A stretch of DNA of 64,000 nt, taken from contig NZ_JAMPYG010000003.1 of the NCBI RefSeq assembly GCF_023700745.1, positions 124,001 through 188,000 on the forward strand, in the 5' to 3' direction. This DNA comes from Rhodoferax sp. (GTDB lineage: Bacteria; Pseudomonadota; Gammaproteobacteria; Burkholderiales; Burkholderiaceae_C). The position numbers were made by a program, and so were the translations under genes. The stretch's first letter is position 1. Every line of letters starts with the position of its first letter. Of this stretch, positions 20,563-31,659 are shown in pieces. The notes beneath the pieces are model-generated. The model was not told where the DNA came from, searched no databases, and worked only from the letters and a program-made list of their open reading frames with translations.

Positions 20563-21321
20563 ATGGAATTGCTCATTGTCTCTGTTGCCTCCCTGTTTGC
20601 CGGTTTTGTCGACTCCATCGTGGGCGGCGGCGGGTTGATTTTGATCCCCGCCCTGTTCGCCACCTTTCCCAACACGCATCCGGCCACGCTGTTCGGCACC
20701 AACAAAGGGGCCTCGGTGTGCGGCACGGCCATGGCCAGCTGGCAATACAGCCAGCAAGTCCGGATGCGCTGGGCCGCGCTGCTGCCAGCGGCGGGCGCGG
20801 GGCTGCTGGCCTCTTTTGCCGGGGCCTGGCTGGTCACCGTGATCTCGCCAGATTTCTTGCGCAAGCTGCTGCCCTTTGTCCTGCTTCTGGTCTTGCTCTA
20901 TACCCTGGCCAAAAAAGAACTTGGCCGCACCCACGCACCGAGCTATTCCGGCTTGCAGGAACAACTCATCGCCGCCGGCATTGGTGCCGTGATCGGCTTT
21001 TACGATGGTTTTTTCGGACCCGGCACCGGCAGTTTTCTGGTGTTCCTGTTTGTGCGCCTGCTGGGCTATGACTTTTTAAGCGCCTCGGCAGCGGCCAAGC
21101 TGGTCAATACCGCCACCAACCTGTCGGCGCTGGCACTGTTCATCGTCAAGGGTCACATCTGGTGGCACTTCGTGCTGGCCATGGCGCTGGCCAATGTGGC
21201 CGGCAGCCTGCTGGGCACGCGGCTGGCGCTCAAGCATGGCACAGGCTTTGTACGCATCGTGTTTTTGCTGGTGGTCAGCGCCTTGATCCTCAAGACCAGT
21301 TATGACGCATTCATGCGCTGA
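20563..21321 (+). CDS. TSUP-family (TauE/SafE) membrane transporter
   Basis: The 252-residue integral membrane protein has about eight hydrophobic segments and the family motif FAGFVDSIVGGGGLILIPAL at its N terminus. A second copy of the fold begins near GFYDGFFGPGTGSFL. TSUP proteins export sulfite, sulfoacetate or related anions; the substrate here is unknown. The ATG at 20563 was preferred because the longer frame would begin upstream of the terminator in non-membrane sequence. It converges on mrdA with a gap of 18 bp. Confidence 0.85.
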   Translation: MELLIVSVASLFAGFVDSIVGGGGLILIPALFATFPNTHPATLFGTNKGASVCGTAMASWQYSQQVRMRWAALLPAAGAGLLASFAGAWLVTVISPDFLRKLLPFVLLLVLLYTLAKKELGRTHAPSYSGLQEQLIAAGIGAVIGFYDGFFGPGTGSFLVFLFVRLLGYDFLSASAAAKLVNTATNLSALALFIVKGHIWWHFVLAMALANVAGSLLGTRLALKHGTGFVRIVFLLVVSALILKTSYDAFMR

Positions 21322-21339
21322 AGCTGCGCTTGTTTGCCC

Positions 21340-23331
21340 TCAGCGCAGGGGCGCCGAGGCGGCTGCAGGCGCCGGCACGGCAGCTTCCGTGCCGCGCGGC
21401 CAAGGCACCTCGGTGGCCAGTCGCGGTTGACCGACCGGCGCAGCCGCCTGTCCTTTGCGCACCAGGTCAAGGTCTTGCTCATTGGGATACTGGCCCAGCA
21501 ACCAGTAGTCAAAAGCGCGCCGTGCCATCGGGGCGGCGGAAACCGAACCGAAACCGGCGTTTTCCACAATCACGGCAATCGCGATTTTGGGGTCTTCGGC
21601 CGGTGCAAAGGCAATATAGAGCGAGTGGTCGCGCTGGCGTTCTTCCATGCGGGCGGCATTGTATTTTTCGTTTTTACCAAGCGATACCGCTTGCGCGGTT
21701 CCGGTTTTGCCGCCGCTTGAGTAGCTGGCACCGGCAAATACGCGGCGTGAGGTTCCCTCTTGCGTCACTCCCACCATGGCGCGGCGAATGGTGTCGAGAT
21801 GTTCGGGTTTGTAGCCCAGATTTTCAGCCGGCGGTGGGGCAATCGGCACACTGGCCTGGGTGCTGGCGTCCTGGGTCGCCAGCACCAGTTGCGGTGGGTG
21901 CTTGATGCCATTGTTGGCCAGTATCGCTGTGGCCTGCGCCAGCTGCAGCATGGTGAAACTGTTGTAGCCCTGGCCAATGCCCAGCGAAATGGTTTCGCCG
22001 GCGTACCATCTTTGCTGCTCCGGGCGTTTGAAGTAGTTGCGCTTCCAGTCCGTACTGGGTAGCACACCGCGCACCTCGCCGTAGATGTCGATGCCGGTGA
22101 GCTGGCCAAAGCCCAGCGGTTTCATGAAGTCGTGCATGGTATCGACACCCAGCTCGTTGGCCAGCGAGTAAAAGTAGACATTGCTTGACTCGACAATGGC
22201 ACGGTGCATGTCCATGATGCCGCCGCGCTCGTTTTCAGGGCTGCCAAACCGGTGGCCGCCAAACATGAAAAAACCGGGGTCGTTGATCTGCATGCTGGCC
22301 GAGCGCTTGCCGGTGCTCAAGGCCGCCAGCGCCATGAAAGGCTTGTAGGTGGAGCCCGGCGGGTAGGTGCCGCGCAGCGCCCGGTTCAGCAAGGGTTTGT
22401 CGATCGACTCGTTGAGCCCCTGCCAGCTATCCTGGTCAATGCCTTCAACAAACAGGTTGGGGTCGAAGGTGGGCTTGCTGACAAATGCCAGCACCTCGCC
22501 GGATTTGGGATCCAGCGCCACCAGCGCACCCCGGCGCTCGCCAAACATGTCTTCAACGAGTTTTTGCAGCTTGATGTCAATCGACAGCTTGATGGTGTGG
22601 CCCGGGGTCGAGGACTGGCTGGACAAGCGCCGGGTGGCGCGGCCACCGGCCGAGGTTTCCATGGCATCAATGCCGGTGATGCCGTGCAGTTGCGCCTCAA
22701 AGCTCTGTTCGACGCCGAGCTTGCCGATGTACTCGGTACCGCGGTAATTGGCAGCCCCTTCCGATTCGTCGAGCTTTTCTTTTTCCGAGGTGTTGATGCG
22801 CCCGATGTAGCCAATCACATGGCTGGCCAGCTCGCCATACGGATAGCTGCGAAACAACCGCGCCTTGATGTCGACACCGGGAAAACGGTAGCGTTGCACG
22901 GCAAAACGGGCCACTTCCTGGTCGGTGAGGCGGCTGCGCAACGGGATCGATTCAAAACTCTTGCCCTCCTCGCGCAGCTTCTTGAAGCGGCGCCGGTCAC
23001 GCGGCGTGATCTCGACGATTTGCGCCAGATCATCGATGGTTTGCGTCAGATCAGGCACTTTGGCGGGCGTTATTTCCAGTGTATAGGCCGAATAATTGGT
23101 GGCCAGCACGATACCGTTGCGGTCCAGAATCAGGCCCCGGTTAGGCACGATGGGCAAAATAGCCGTTCGGTTGTTTTCGGCCTGGGCGCGTAAATCGTCG
23201 TGACGCAGCACCTGCAAATAAAAAAGCCGGGCGGCCAGAAGCCCAAAACAGAGCAGCACCACGATACTGGCCACCAGCACCCGCAGGCGAAAGCGGGCGA
23301 GCTCAAGTTGAACGTTGCGAATGATCTTCAT
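21340..23331 (-). CDS. mrdA: Penicillin-binding protein 2 (peptidoglycan transpeptidase)
   Basis: This class B PBP crosslinks side-wall peptidoglycan during elongation with RodA and MreBCD. It has 663 residues: an N-terminal anchor (about 18-38), the pedestal domain, and a transpeptidase domain with the active-site STYK (327-330), an SSN motif and KTGTA. The C-terminal ~40 residues are Pro/Ala-rich. It is last in mreB-mreC-mreD-mrdA. rodA, which often follows, is absent; a convergent TSUP gene takes that place. Confidence 0.95.
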   Translation of the reverse strand: MKIIRNVQLELARFRLRVLVASIVVLLCFGLLAARLFYLQVLRHDDLRAQAENNRTAILPIVPNRGLILDRNGIVLATNYSAYTLEITPAKVPDLTQTIDDLAQIVEITPRDRRRFKKLREEGKSFESIPLRSRLTDQEVARFAVQRYRFPGVDIKARLFRSYPYGELASHVIGYIGRINTSEKEKLDESEGAANYRGTEYIGKLGVEQSFEAQLHGITGIDAMETSAGGRATRRLSSQSSTPGHTIKLSIDIKLQKLVEDMFGERRGALVALDPKSGEVLAFVSKPTFDPNLFVEGIDQDSWQGLNESIDKPLLNRALRGTYPPGSTYKPFMALAALSTGKRSASMQINDPGFFMFGGHRFGSPENERGGIMDMHRAIVESSNVYFYSLANELGVDTMHDFMKPLGFGQLTGIDIYGEVRGVLPSTDWKRNYFKRPEQQRWYAGETISLGIGQGYNSFTMLQLAQATAILANNGIKHPPQLVLATQDASTQASVPIAPPPAENLGYKPEHLDTIRRAMVGVTQEGTSRRVFAGASYSSGGKTGTAQAVSLGKNEKYNAARMEERQRDHSLYIAFAPAEDPKIAIAVIVENAGFGSVSAAPMARRAFDYWLLGQYPNEQDLDLVRKGQAAAPVGQPRLATEVPWPRGTEAAVPAPAAASAPLR

Positions 23332-23364
23332 GCGCGCTTTAACAGGATGACTTCACCAGGGCGT

Positions 23365-23895
23365 TCACAAGGGCCTGTTGGCATCCGGGTCGGGAGCGCG
23401 CTTTTGCGGCAACAGCAACAACACACTGACGACCGGCCACAACAAGGCCTCCAGGACGGGTGCCAGCAGCATCGACCAACCAGGAAAGTCGTCCCCCGCG
23501 ATCAGGCGGACCAACAGCGTCAGGACATGGGCGACCACAAACAGGGGCAACACCTGGGCCGCTTGCGACGGCACGCTGAACCAGAGCAGGCGGCGATGCA
23601 GGGCAATGGCCAGAAAACTCAGGACAGCGTAAGCCAGGGCGTGTTGCCCGAGCAGCGCGCTTTGGTGCACATCCATGGCCAGGCCCAGCGCAAAAGCCGC
23701 CGTCATGCCAACCCGCAGCGGCTGGTGGATGGTCCAGAACACCAGCGCCAGCGCCAGCAGGTCGGGGAGCCAGGCCGCGCGTCCAAGCAGGCCCATATTG
23801 AGCAGCATGTTGCAGCCCAGGGCGACCAACAGGCTGCTCCAGATGAAGAGCGAACTCGCTGGCAACAGCAATTGCTGGCCACGCGGCATGATCAT
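23365..23895 (-). CDS. mreD: Rod shape-determining protein MreD
   Basis: The 176-residue inner-membrane protein has about five or six membrane segments and belongs to the elongasome that links MreB and MreC to wall synthesis. Its ATG overlaps the mreC stop (ATGA). Similarity in this family is weak, but the hydrophobic profile, length and position between mreC and mrdA are typical. Confidence 0.92.
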   Translation of the reverse strand: MIMPRGQQLLLPASSLFIWSSLLVALGCNMLLNMGLLGRAAWLPDLLALALVFWTIHQPLRVGMTAAFALGLAMDVHQSALLGQHALAYAVLSFLAIALHRRLLWFSVPSQAAQVLPLFVVAHVLTLLVRLIAGDDFPGWSMLLAPVLEALLWPVVSVLLLLPQKRAPDPDANRPL

Positions 23896-24812
23896 GGCGG
23901 GCTTCCCTTGCTGGTGCGTCCGGTCTCGGCTGGCACTGCCGGTCGGTCCGGCATCCGCTCAACCAGGGGCTGCAGCACCAGCACATGCAGACTGCCGTCA
24001 AGGCGGGCAATGGGCTGTGCCGTGATGCGGGCAAAAACCGAGTCGGCGCGGCGTTCGATTTTCAGCACGCGACCCACCTGCAGACCGGGCGGGTAGATGC
24101 CATCGACACCGCTGGTGGTCAGCAGGTCACCGGCGGCCATGTCCACATTGGCATCCATGTAGCGCAACTCCAGCGTACCGCTGCTGTAGGTGGTATTGCC
24201 GAAAGCCAGTCCACGGGCACCGGTGCGCACGTTGAGCACCGGTATCGCCTGATTCGGGTCGGTGATCAGGGTGACTTCACTCACCATCGGATACACCCGG
24301 GTCACCTGGCCCAGAATGCCGGTTTCGTCCAGCACCGGCGCGCCGGCTGCCACCGCCTGCAGAGAGCCCTTGTCGATGATGACTTTGCGGGTATAGGGAT
24401 CGGCGGCGTCATACAGGACCTGGGCAGCGAGGGCGGGCGTATTGATGCGTTCACGCATCGCCAGCAATTCCCGCAAACGGATGTTTTCGAGCGTGAGTTG
24501 TTCCACCTGCTGGGCCCGTTGGGACTGCAGGCCAAGCTGGTATTGCGCCGCCGCCTCCCTGGTCTGGGACTGGGTGAGGGATTCAAAATAGCGGCTGCCA
24601 CCCTGGCCCCAGACGATCGGGCGCAGCGCCAGCCACTGCACCGGGTATAGCGCCGTGGCGATCACGCTGCGCAGCGGCTGGATCACATGAAAACGCAAAT
24701 CGGCCACCATCAGCAACAACGCCAGCGCGCTGAAAAAAACAAGCTTGGACAGAGCGGACGGGCCCTGCCTGAAAAATGGCGGAGGTGTGCCGTCCAGCGT
24801 ACCGAGTGGCAT
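23892..24812 (-). CDS. mreC: Rod shape-determining protein MreC
   Basis: This bitopic periplasmic protein couples MreB filaments to PBP2. In 306 residues it has one N-terminal membrane anchor (about 23-42), a coiled-coil with a LTLENIRLRELLAM core, and then the two beta-barrel domains, with VIIDKG and GLVGQV-like motifs (here ETGILGQVTRVYP). It lies 15 bp after mreB in a tight operon. Confidence 0.95.
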   Translation of the reverse strand: MPLGTLDGTPPPFFRQGPSALSKLVFFSALALLLMVADLRFHVIQPLRSVIATALYPVQWLALRPIVWGQGGSRYFESLTQSQTREAAAQYQLGLQSQRAQQVEQLTLENIRLRELLAMRERINTPALAAQVLYDAADPYTRKVIIDKGSLQAVAAGAPVLDETGILGQVTRVYPMVSEVTLITDPNQAIPVLNVRTGARGLAFGNTTYSSGTLELRYMDANVDMAAGDLLTTSGVDGIYPPGLQVGRVLKIERRADSVFARITAQPIARLDGSLHVLVLQPLVERMPDRPAVPAETGRTSKGSPP

Positions 24813-24827
24813 CGCTGTGTGGCCCGT

Positions 24828-25928
<1,101 letters not shown>

Positions 25929-26068
25929 TCAAAATGGGTGTTTTTGGCTAAAGGCCGCGCTGGGGCGCATGGCTGCTCAAGGGATGGATAATAACCTATT
26001 GCCTGTGCAAACCCCTGCAAAATGCCTTGTGATCGCTTCCATTTACACCCTGTTTCGATTGAATACCC

Positions 26069-26368
26069 ATGTCACTTTCTACTGCTGATATTGACCGTCT
26101 GGCCCATTTGGCCCGCCTGGGCCTGGGCCCGGACGAGCGCACCCGTTTGCGCCCGCAACTCAATGATTTTTTTGGCATTGTGGAAAAAATGCGCGCCGTC
26201 GACACGAGCGACATCGTTCCGCTGGCGCATCCGGTCGAGATCATGGGCGATGTCGCGCTGCGCCTGCGCGACGACATCGCCAGCGAGCCCAACCAGCGCG
26301 AAGCCAACCAGCGCAATGCGCCAGCACTTGAAAACGGCCTGTTTCTGGTGCCCCGGGTGATTGAATAA
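26069..26368 (+). CDS. gatC: Asp-tRNA(Asn)/Glu-tRNA(Gln) amidotransferase subunit C
   Basis: This small subunit stabilises the GatCAB complex, which amidates misacylated Glu-tRNA(Gln) and Asp-tRNA(Asn). In 99 residues it shows the family pattern [12 protein letters not shown] near the start and VPRVIE at the end. It is the first gene of gatC-gatA-gatB. Confidence 0.95.
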   Translation: MSLSTADIDRLAHLARLGLGPDERTRLRPQLNDFFGIVEKMRAVDTSDIVPLAHPVEIMGDVALRLRDDIASEPNQREANQRNAPALENGLFLVPRVIE

Positions 26369-26388
26369 ACCGCAAAGAATACCTCCCC

Positions 26389-27885
26389 ATGACGCAAATG
26401 AACTCTGATCTGCATGATCTGACGGTGGCCCAACTGGCCACGCAATTACGCGAGCGCAAGGTCTCGGCTGTTGAAACTGCCCAGCATTTTCTGACCCGTG
26501 CCGCAACACACACCGAACTCGGTGCCTTTCTGGATGTGCAGCCCGAAATCACGCTGGCCCAGGCCCGTGCCGCCGATCAGCGCCTGGCCACCGGCAACGC
26601 CGGGCCGCTGACCGGTGTGCCACTGGCGCACAAGGACATCTTTGTCACGCGTGATTTCGCCACCACGGCGGGCTCCAGAATGCTCAAGGGCTACCAGTCG
26701 CCGTTTGACGCCACGGTGGTGGCCAGGCTCGGTGCCGGCGTACCAGGCGGCGCCCTAGGCGCGGGGATGGTGACCCTGGGCAAACTCAACTGCGATGAAT
26801 TCGCCATGGGCTCGGCCAATGAAAACTCGGCTTACGGTCCGGTCAAAAACCCCTGGGACCTGACCTGCACCCCTGGCGGTTCGTCGGGTGGCAGCGCCGC
26901 CGCCGTGGCCGCGCGCCTGACGCCGGCCGCCACCGGCACCGATACCGGTGGCTCGATCCGCCAACCGGCGGCGTTCTGTGGTGTCACCGGCATCAAACCC
27001 ACCTACGGCCGCGCCTCGCGTTATGGCATGGTGGCCTTTGCCTCAAGCCTGGACCAGGCCGGCCCCATGGCGCGCAGCGCCGAAGACTGCGCCCTGCTGC
27101 TCAGCGCCATGTGCGGCCCCGACCCCGACCGCGACTCGACTTCGCTCGACGTGCCCTCTGAGGATTTCAGCCGCAACTTGAGCGCCGACCTGGCCGGTCT
27201 GCGCATCGGCATCCCGGCTGAGTTTTTTGGCGAGGGTCTGGCCCCCGATGTGCGCGCTGCAGTCGATGCAGCCCTGAAGGAAATGGAACGGCTTGGCGCC
27301 AGACTGGTACCCATTTCGCTGCCGCGCACCGAGCTGTCGATTCCGGTGTACTACATCATTGCGCCGGCCGAAGCGTCAAGCAATCTGAGCCGTTTTGACG
27401 GCGTCAAGTTCGGCTTTCGGGCCGCCCGGTACACCGATCTCAACGACATGTACCTGCAAACCCGCGACCAGGGTTTTGGCGACGAAGTCAAGCGCCGCAT
27501 CATGATCGGCACCTATGTGCTCAGCCATGGCTATTACGACGCCTACTACCTGCAAGCACAAAAGATCCGACGCATGATTGCCGACGATTTCCAGCAAGCG
27601 TTCCAGTTGTGTGACGTGATTGCCGGCCCGGTCGCGCCCACCGTGGCCTGGAAGCTCGGCGGTCACAGCGACCCTTTGAGTGACTACCTGGCCGACATCT
27701 TTACCCTGCCCGCGTCCTTGGCGGGCTTGCCCGGCATGAGCCTGCCGGTCGGCTTGGGCGCCGGCCAGATGCCGGTCGGCATGCAACTGATTGGCACTTA
27801 CCTGACCGAGTCGCGCCTGCTGAACGTAGCCCACCGCTTCCAGCAAGCCACCGACTGGCATACGGCCAAGCCACAAGGAATTTGA
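26389..27885 (+). CDS. gatA: Asp-tRNA(Asn)/Glu-tRNA(Gln) amidotransferase subunit A
   Basis: This amidase subunit releases ammonia from glutamine for tRNA amidation. It has 498 residues, with the catalytic Ser-cisSer-Lys triad implied by AHKDIF (Lys near residue 82), [13 protein letters not shown] and [10 protein letters not shown]. About eight residues near 118-126 (GAGVPGGAL) appear additional to the usual short [14 protein letters not shown] linker. The gene is otherwise complete. Confidence 0.96.
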   Translation: MTQMNSDLHDLTVAQLATQLRERKVSAVETAQHFLTRAATHTELGAFLDVQPEITLAQARAADQRLATGNAGPLTGVPLAHKDIFVTRDFATTAGSRMLKGYQSPFDATVVARLGAGVPGGALGAGMVTLGKLNCDEFAMGSANENSAYGPVKNPWDLTCTPGGSSGGSAAAVAARLTPAATGTDTGGSIRQPAAFCGVTGIKPTYGRASRYGMVAFASSLDQAGPMARSAEDCALLLSAMCGPDPDRDSTSLDVPSEDFSRNLSADLAGLRIGIPAEFFGEGLAPDVRAAVDAALKEMERLGARLVPISLPRTELSIPVYYIIAPAEASSNLSRFDGVKFGFRAARYTDLNDMYLQTRDQGFGDEVKRRIMIGTYVLSHGYYDAYYLQAQKIRRMIADDFQQAFQLCDVIAGPVAPTVAWKLGGHSDPLSDYLADIFTLPASLAGLPGMSLPVGLGAGQMPVGMQLIGTYLTESRLLNVAHRFQQATDWHTAKPQGI

Positions 27886-27887
27886 AC

Positions 27888-29366
27888 ATGAACACCGCAG
27901 TACAAGACAAGAAACCAGCCACTGCTTCCCTGCTGGTCATGGGTTACGAGGTCGTGATCGGCTTCGAAACCCACGCCCAGCTTTCCACCCGCTCCAAGAT
28001 TTTCAGCCGCGCGCCCACGGCGTTTGGCGCCGAAGCCAATACGCAGGCCTGCGCCGTGGACCTGGCCCTGCCCGGCACCCTGCCGGTGATGAACAAGGGC
28101 GCCGTGGAACGCGCCATCGAATTCGGCCTGGCGGTGGGCTCGCACATTGCCGAGCGCAGTGTTTTTGCCCGTAAAAATTATTTCTACCCCGACCTGCCCA
28201 AGGGCTACCAGATCAGCCAGTTCGAGATCCCGGTGGTGCAGGGCGGTGCGGTCGAGTTCTACCTCGGTGATGAGAAAAAATCAGTGCGGCTGGTGCGCGC
28301 CCACCTGGAGGAAGACGCAGGCAAGTCGCTGCACGAAGACTTCATCGGCCAGACCGGCATCGACCTCAACCGTGCCGGCACGCCGCTGCTGGAAATCGTC
28401 ACCGAACCCGACATGCGCTCCAGCCTGGAAGCCGTGGCCTACGCCCGCGAACTGCACAAAATTGTGACCTGGATCGGCATTTGCGACGGCAACATGCAGG
28501 AAGGCTCATTCCGCTGCGACGCCAATGTGTCGGTGCGCAAACCCGGCCAGCCGCTGGGCACGCGCCGTGAGATCAAGAACCTGAACAGCTTCAAGTTCAT
28601 GCAACAGGCCATCGACTACGAGATCCGCTGGCAAATCGAAGAACTCGAAGACGGCCGCGCCATTCAGCAGGCCACCGTGCTGTTCAACCCCGACACCGGC
28701 GAAACCCGCGCCATGCGCACCAAGGAAGACGCCGCCGATTACCGCTATTTTCCCGACCCCGATCTGCCGCCGCTGGTGATTGCCCCCGAATGGGTGGAAC
28801 GCGTTCGCGCCGGGATGACCGAGCTGCCGCGTGTGATGGCGCAGCGTTTTGTCACTAACTACGGCCTGCCGGACTACGACGCGACCGCCTTGACGCAAAG
28901 CCGCGAGGTGGCTGCGTACTTTGAAGCCGCCACCCAGGCTTGTGGCCAGCCCAAACTGGTGGGCAACTGGATCATGGGCGAGGTTTCGCGCCGGCTCAAT
29001 CTGGCTGAGGCCGACATCAGCGCCTGCCCGGTCACGCCAAAGCAACTGGCGCAACTGGTCAGTCGCATCCAGGACGGCACTATTTCCAACAACGCCGCAC
29101 GCCAGGTGTTCGATGCGTTGTGGTCAAACCCTGAGGGCGCGGTTGATGCCATCATCGAGGCCAAGGGCCTGAAACAGATGAACGACACCGGGGCGCTGGA
29201 AAAAATCGTTGACACCGTGCTGGCAGCCAACCCGAAGAATGTGGCCGAGTTCCGTGCCGGTAACACCAAGGCGCTCAACGCGCTGGTAGGTCAGATCATG
29301 AAAGGCAGCCAGGGCAAGGCCAATCCGCAACAGGTCAACGCCTTGTTGTTGCGAAAACTGGCTTGA
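27888..29366 (+). CDS. gatB: Asp-tRNA(Asn)/Glu-tRNA(Gln) amidotransferase subunit B
   Basis: This subunit binds and phosphorylates the misacylated tRNA. The 492-residue protein shows [13 protein letters not shown], the cradle-domain motifs and the C-terminal YqeY-like helical tail. The ATG at 27888, 2 bp after the gatA stop, is preferred over a TTG two codons earlier. It completes the gatCAB operon and converges on the DUF4124 gene. Confidence 0.96.
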   Translation: MNTAVQDKKPATASLLVMGYEVVIGFETHAQLSTRSKIFSRAPTAFGAEANTQACAVDLALPGTLPVMNKGAVERAIEFGLAVGSHIAERSVFARKNYFYPDLPKGYQISQFEIPVVQGGAVEFYLGDEKKSVRLVRAHLEEDAGKSLHEDFIGQTGIDLNRAGTPLLEIVTEPDMRSSLEAVAYARELHKIVTWIGICDGNMQEGSFRCDANVSVRKPGQPLGTRREIKNLNSFKFMQQAIDYEIRWQIEELEDGRAIQQATVLFNPDTGETRAMRTKEDAADYRYFPDPDLPPLVIAPEWVERVRAGMTELPRVMAQRFVTNYGLPDYDATALTQSREVAAYFEAATQACGQPKLVGNWIMGEVSRRLNLAEADISACPVTPKQLAQLVSRIQDGTISNNAARQVFDALWSNPEGAVDAIIEAKGLKQMNDTGALEKIVDTVLAANPKNVAEFRAGNTKALNALVGQIMKGSQGKANPQQVNALLLRKLA

Positions 29367-29382
29367 TGAGCCAAGCCTGGCT

Positions 29383-30069
29383 TCAGCGCGGCATACTCGC
29401 AACGGCCGGCACCGGGTTGGCCTGCCATAGGGGCTCCAAGCGCTGCCGTTCTTCGTCAAAACGTGTATTCACCGCCTGGATTTCCTTGTCCTTCTCGGTC
29501 AGAAAACGCTCCTGCTCGGCCAGAGTCTCCGTCACAGCTGCGAGCTGCCGTTGCAACTTGGCCGGCGCCTTGCCTGGATTCCTGGCATAAAACGCCATCT
29601 CATCGGTCAGTTTGGTGCGTTCCACCAGCAAATCTTTCTGGCGCGCGGCTGCCACCTGTTTGACAAGCATGACTTGAGCCACGGCATCTTCCCTGGCTTT
29701 TTGATGCGCCGTCAGATTGGGGTAGCGAATCAATAACGCCCGATCCATTCTTTTTTCTTCTTCTTTGAGGGCGCGTTCCTTTTGCTCAGCCCTGAGCCTG
29801 GCTTCAGACTGGCTTTGCTCGAAAGGTGTCAACACCGGACCAATTCGGGCCTTGACGGTGCCGCTCGGGTTGAGAATGGTCTGCTCGCGGTCATTGCATT
29901 CGACAATCGGGCGGTCTGAGGTGAGCTTGCGCCCGCTGGCATCCGTGCAGGTGTAAATCTGGGGCGTGGGCCCGGGCCCGGTCTGGGCGCCTGACGTAGC
30001 GGTGAGCACTGCCACGACCAACCCAACTGCGGCTGGACGAAACCAGACGCTGGATGGCCGCGGGGTCAT
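29383..30069 (-). CDS. DUF4124-domain periplasmic protein
   Basis: The 228-residue protein has a hydrophobic signal segment (about 10-28, ending TSGAQ). A DUF4124-like stretch follows (IYTCTDASGRKLTSDRP near 38-54, with two Cys), and then a long charged, Glu/Arg-rich coiled coil (about 85-215). Its function is unknown. Its ATG overlaps the pyrE stop by 4 bp, so it is probably cotranscribed with pyrE. Confidence 0.75.
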   Translation of the reverse strand: MTPRPSSVWFRPAAVGLVVAVLTATSGAQTGPGPTPQIYTCTDASGRKLTSDRPIVECNDREQTILNPSGTVKARIGPVLTPFEQSQSEARLRAEQKERALKEEEKRMDRALLIRYPNLTAHQKAREDAVAQVMLVKQVAAARQKDLLVERTKLTDEMAFYARNPGKAPAKLQRQLAAVTETLAEQERFLTEKDKEIQAVNTRFDEERQRLEPLWQANPVPAVASMPR

Positions 30070-30782
30070 GTGGCCACCTCACGCACACCATAACGTTCAC
30101 GATAGGCCTGTACCCGCTGGTGGGCATCGGCCAGACCTGGCACCCGGTGTTGTTCCAGGTAATGCATGAGGTCGTCCAGCCGGGCAATGGCACACACTTG
30201 CAAGCCCAGTTGCTGTCGCACATATTGCACGGCACTGTGGTTGACATCGAGACCGTTCTCAGTGGCCTTTTCCTGCCGGTCCAGAGCGATCACAACGGCA
30301 TGGGGTTGAGCCCCGGCCGCCTGGATCAGGGCAATGGATTCGCGCACGGCCGTACCCGCCGACATCACGTCGTCAACAATCAAAACCCGGCCCTGCAACG
30401 GGGCACCGACCAGACTGCCGCCTTCGCCATGGTCTTTGGCTTCTTTGCGGTTGTAGGCAAACGGCACGTTGCGGCCCAGCCGCGCCAATTCCACCGTGAG
30501 CGCGGCGCCCAGTGGAATGCCCTTGTAGGCCGGGCCAAAAATCATGTCAAATTCAAGTCCGCTGGCGAGCAGACGCTGCGCATAGAATTGCGCCAACCGG
30601 CCCAGCTTGGCACCGTCGTCAAACAGGCCGGCATTGAAAAAATAGGGGCTCAGTCGCCCGGCTTTGGTTTTGAATTCACCGAAGCGAAGCACCCCACAAT
30701 CCACCGCAAACTGGACAAATTCCAGCGCCAGCGCATCCTGGCCTGGCGTCTGTATGGTTTGAGGTTCATAACGCTCTGACAT
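30066..30782 (-). CDS. pyrE: Orotate phosphoribosyltransferase
   Basis: PyrE converts orotate and PRPP to orotidine 5'-phosphate in pyrimidine synthesis. The 238-residue protein shows FKTKAGRLSPYFFNAGLFDDG, FGPAYKGIPL, YNRKEAKDHGEGG and the PRPP motif VLIVDDVMSAGTA. The ATG at 30782 has an AAGGA ribosome-binding site at good spacing. That start codon overlaps the start codon of the divergent exonuclease gene within a shared CATG. Confidence 0.95.
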   Translation of the reverse strand: MSERYEPQTIQTPGQDALALEFVQFAVDCGVLRFGEFKTKAGRLSPYFFNAGLFDDGAKLGRLAQFYAQRLLASGLEFDMIFGPAYKGIPLGAALTVELARLGRNVPFAYNRKEAKDHGEGGSLVGAPLQGRVLIVDDVMSAGTAVRESIALIQAAGAQPHAVVIALDRQEKATENGLDVNHSAVQYVRQQLGLQVCAIARLDDLMHYLEQHRVPGLADAHQRVQAYRERYGVREVAT

Positions 30783-31584
30783 GAAAAAGTCCTTGTTCAA
30801 ATTAACCAGCCTGAACCTCAACGGCATCCGCTCGGCCTGCAGCAAAGGCCTGCCGGCCTGGATCGCTCGACATGCGCCTGATTGTATTTGTGTACAAGAA
30901 ATCAAGGCCCAGCACAACGATGTGCAGGGCCGTTTTGAGCAACTGGCCGAACTGCCCGGTTATTTTCATTTTGCCGCAAAAAAAGGCTATTCCGGGGTAG
31001 GAATATACAGTCGCCAGCAACCCAGTGAGGTATTGACGGGTTTTGGCGAGCCCGAGTTTGACGCCGAAGGCCGTTATGTGGAATTGCGCTTTGACAGCGC
31101 GGCCATCAAACGCTCCATCATCAGCTGTTATTTCCCCAGCGGCTCGTCGGGCGAAGAGCGGCAACAGGCCAAGTTCAGGTTTCTGGCGGCCATCTACCCG
31201 CATTTGCAACGCCTGAAAACCGAACGCGAATTTGTACTGTGCGGCGATGTCAACATTGCCCACCAGGAAATTGACCTGAAAAACTGGAAAAGCAATCAGA
31301 AAAACTCCGGTTTTCTGCCCGAGGAACGGGCCTGGATGAGCAAGCTGCTCGGCGCGGGCGGCCTGGTGGACGTGTACCGCCAGTTGCACCCCGACACCAC
31401 CGACGAAGCCTACACCTGGTGGAGCAACCGGGGCCAGGCCTATGCCAAGAACGTCGGCTGGCGGCTGGACTACCACCTGGCGACACCGGGACTTGCTGGC
31501 GGCGCACAGTCTGCGGCCATTTACAAAACCGAGAAGTTCTCCGACCACGCACCCATCACGGTTGAATACGACTGGCAGGTTTGA
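30781..31584 (+). CDS. xthA: Exodeoxyribonuclease III (AP endonuclease family)
   Basis: This exonuclease and apurinic-site endonuclease acts in base excision repair. The 267-residue protein has the EEP fold: NLNGIRSA near residue 11, CVQEIKAQ with the metal-binding Glu, GDVNIAH, a WRLDYHL motif and the final SDHAP with the catalytic His. The annotated ATG shares the CATG tetranucleotide with the pyrE start. A weak GAGG lies 15 bp upstream, so a start a few codons later (TTG) is possible. Confidence 0.92.
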   Translation: MKKSLFKLTSLNLNGIRSACSKGLPAWIARHAPDCICVQEIKAQHNDVQGRFEQLAELPGYFHFAAKKGYSGVGIYSRQQPSEVLTGFGEPEFDAEGRYVELRFDSAAIKRSIISCYFPSGSSGEERQQAKFRFLAAIYPHLQRLKTEREFVLCGDVNIAHQEIDLKNWKSNQKNSGFLPEERAWMSKLLGAGGLVDVYRQLHPDTTDEAYTWWSNRGQAYAKNVGWRLDYHLATPGLAGGAQSAAIYKTEKFSDHAPITVEYDWQV

Positions 31585-31659
31585 AGCCATGGCTCTGACG
31601 CTGGCGGCGCTTACGGGCTGGCTGCTCGCAGCCTGACGGCTTGCGCTTATTATTCCGCC

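Noticed and set aside
31589..31636. 15-codon hydrophobic frame between xthA and ampG
   Set aside because: It has no ribosome-binding site and no overlap with the next gene; chance occurrence is likely.
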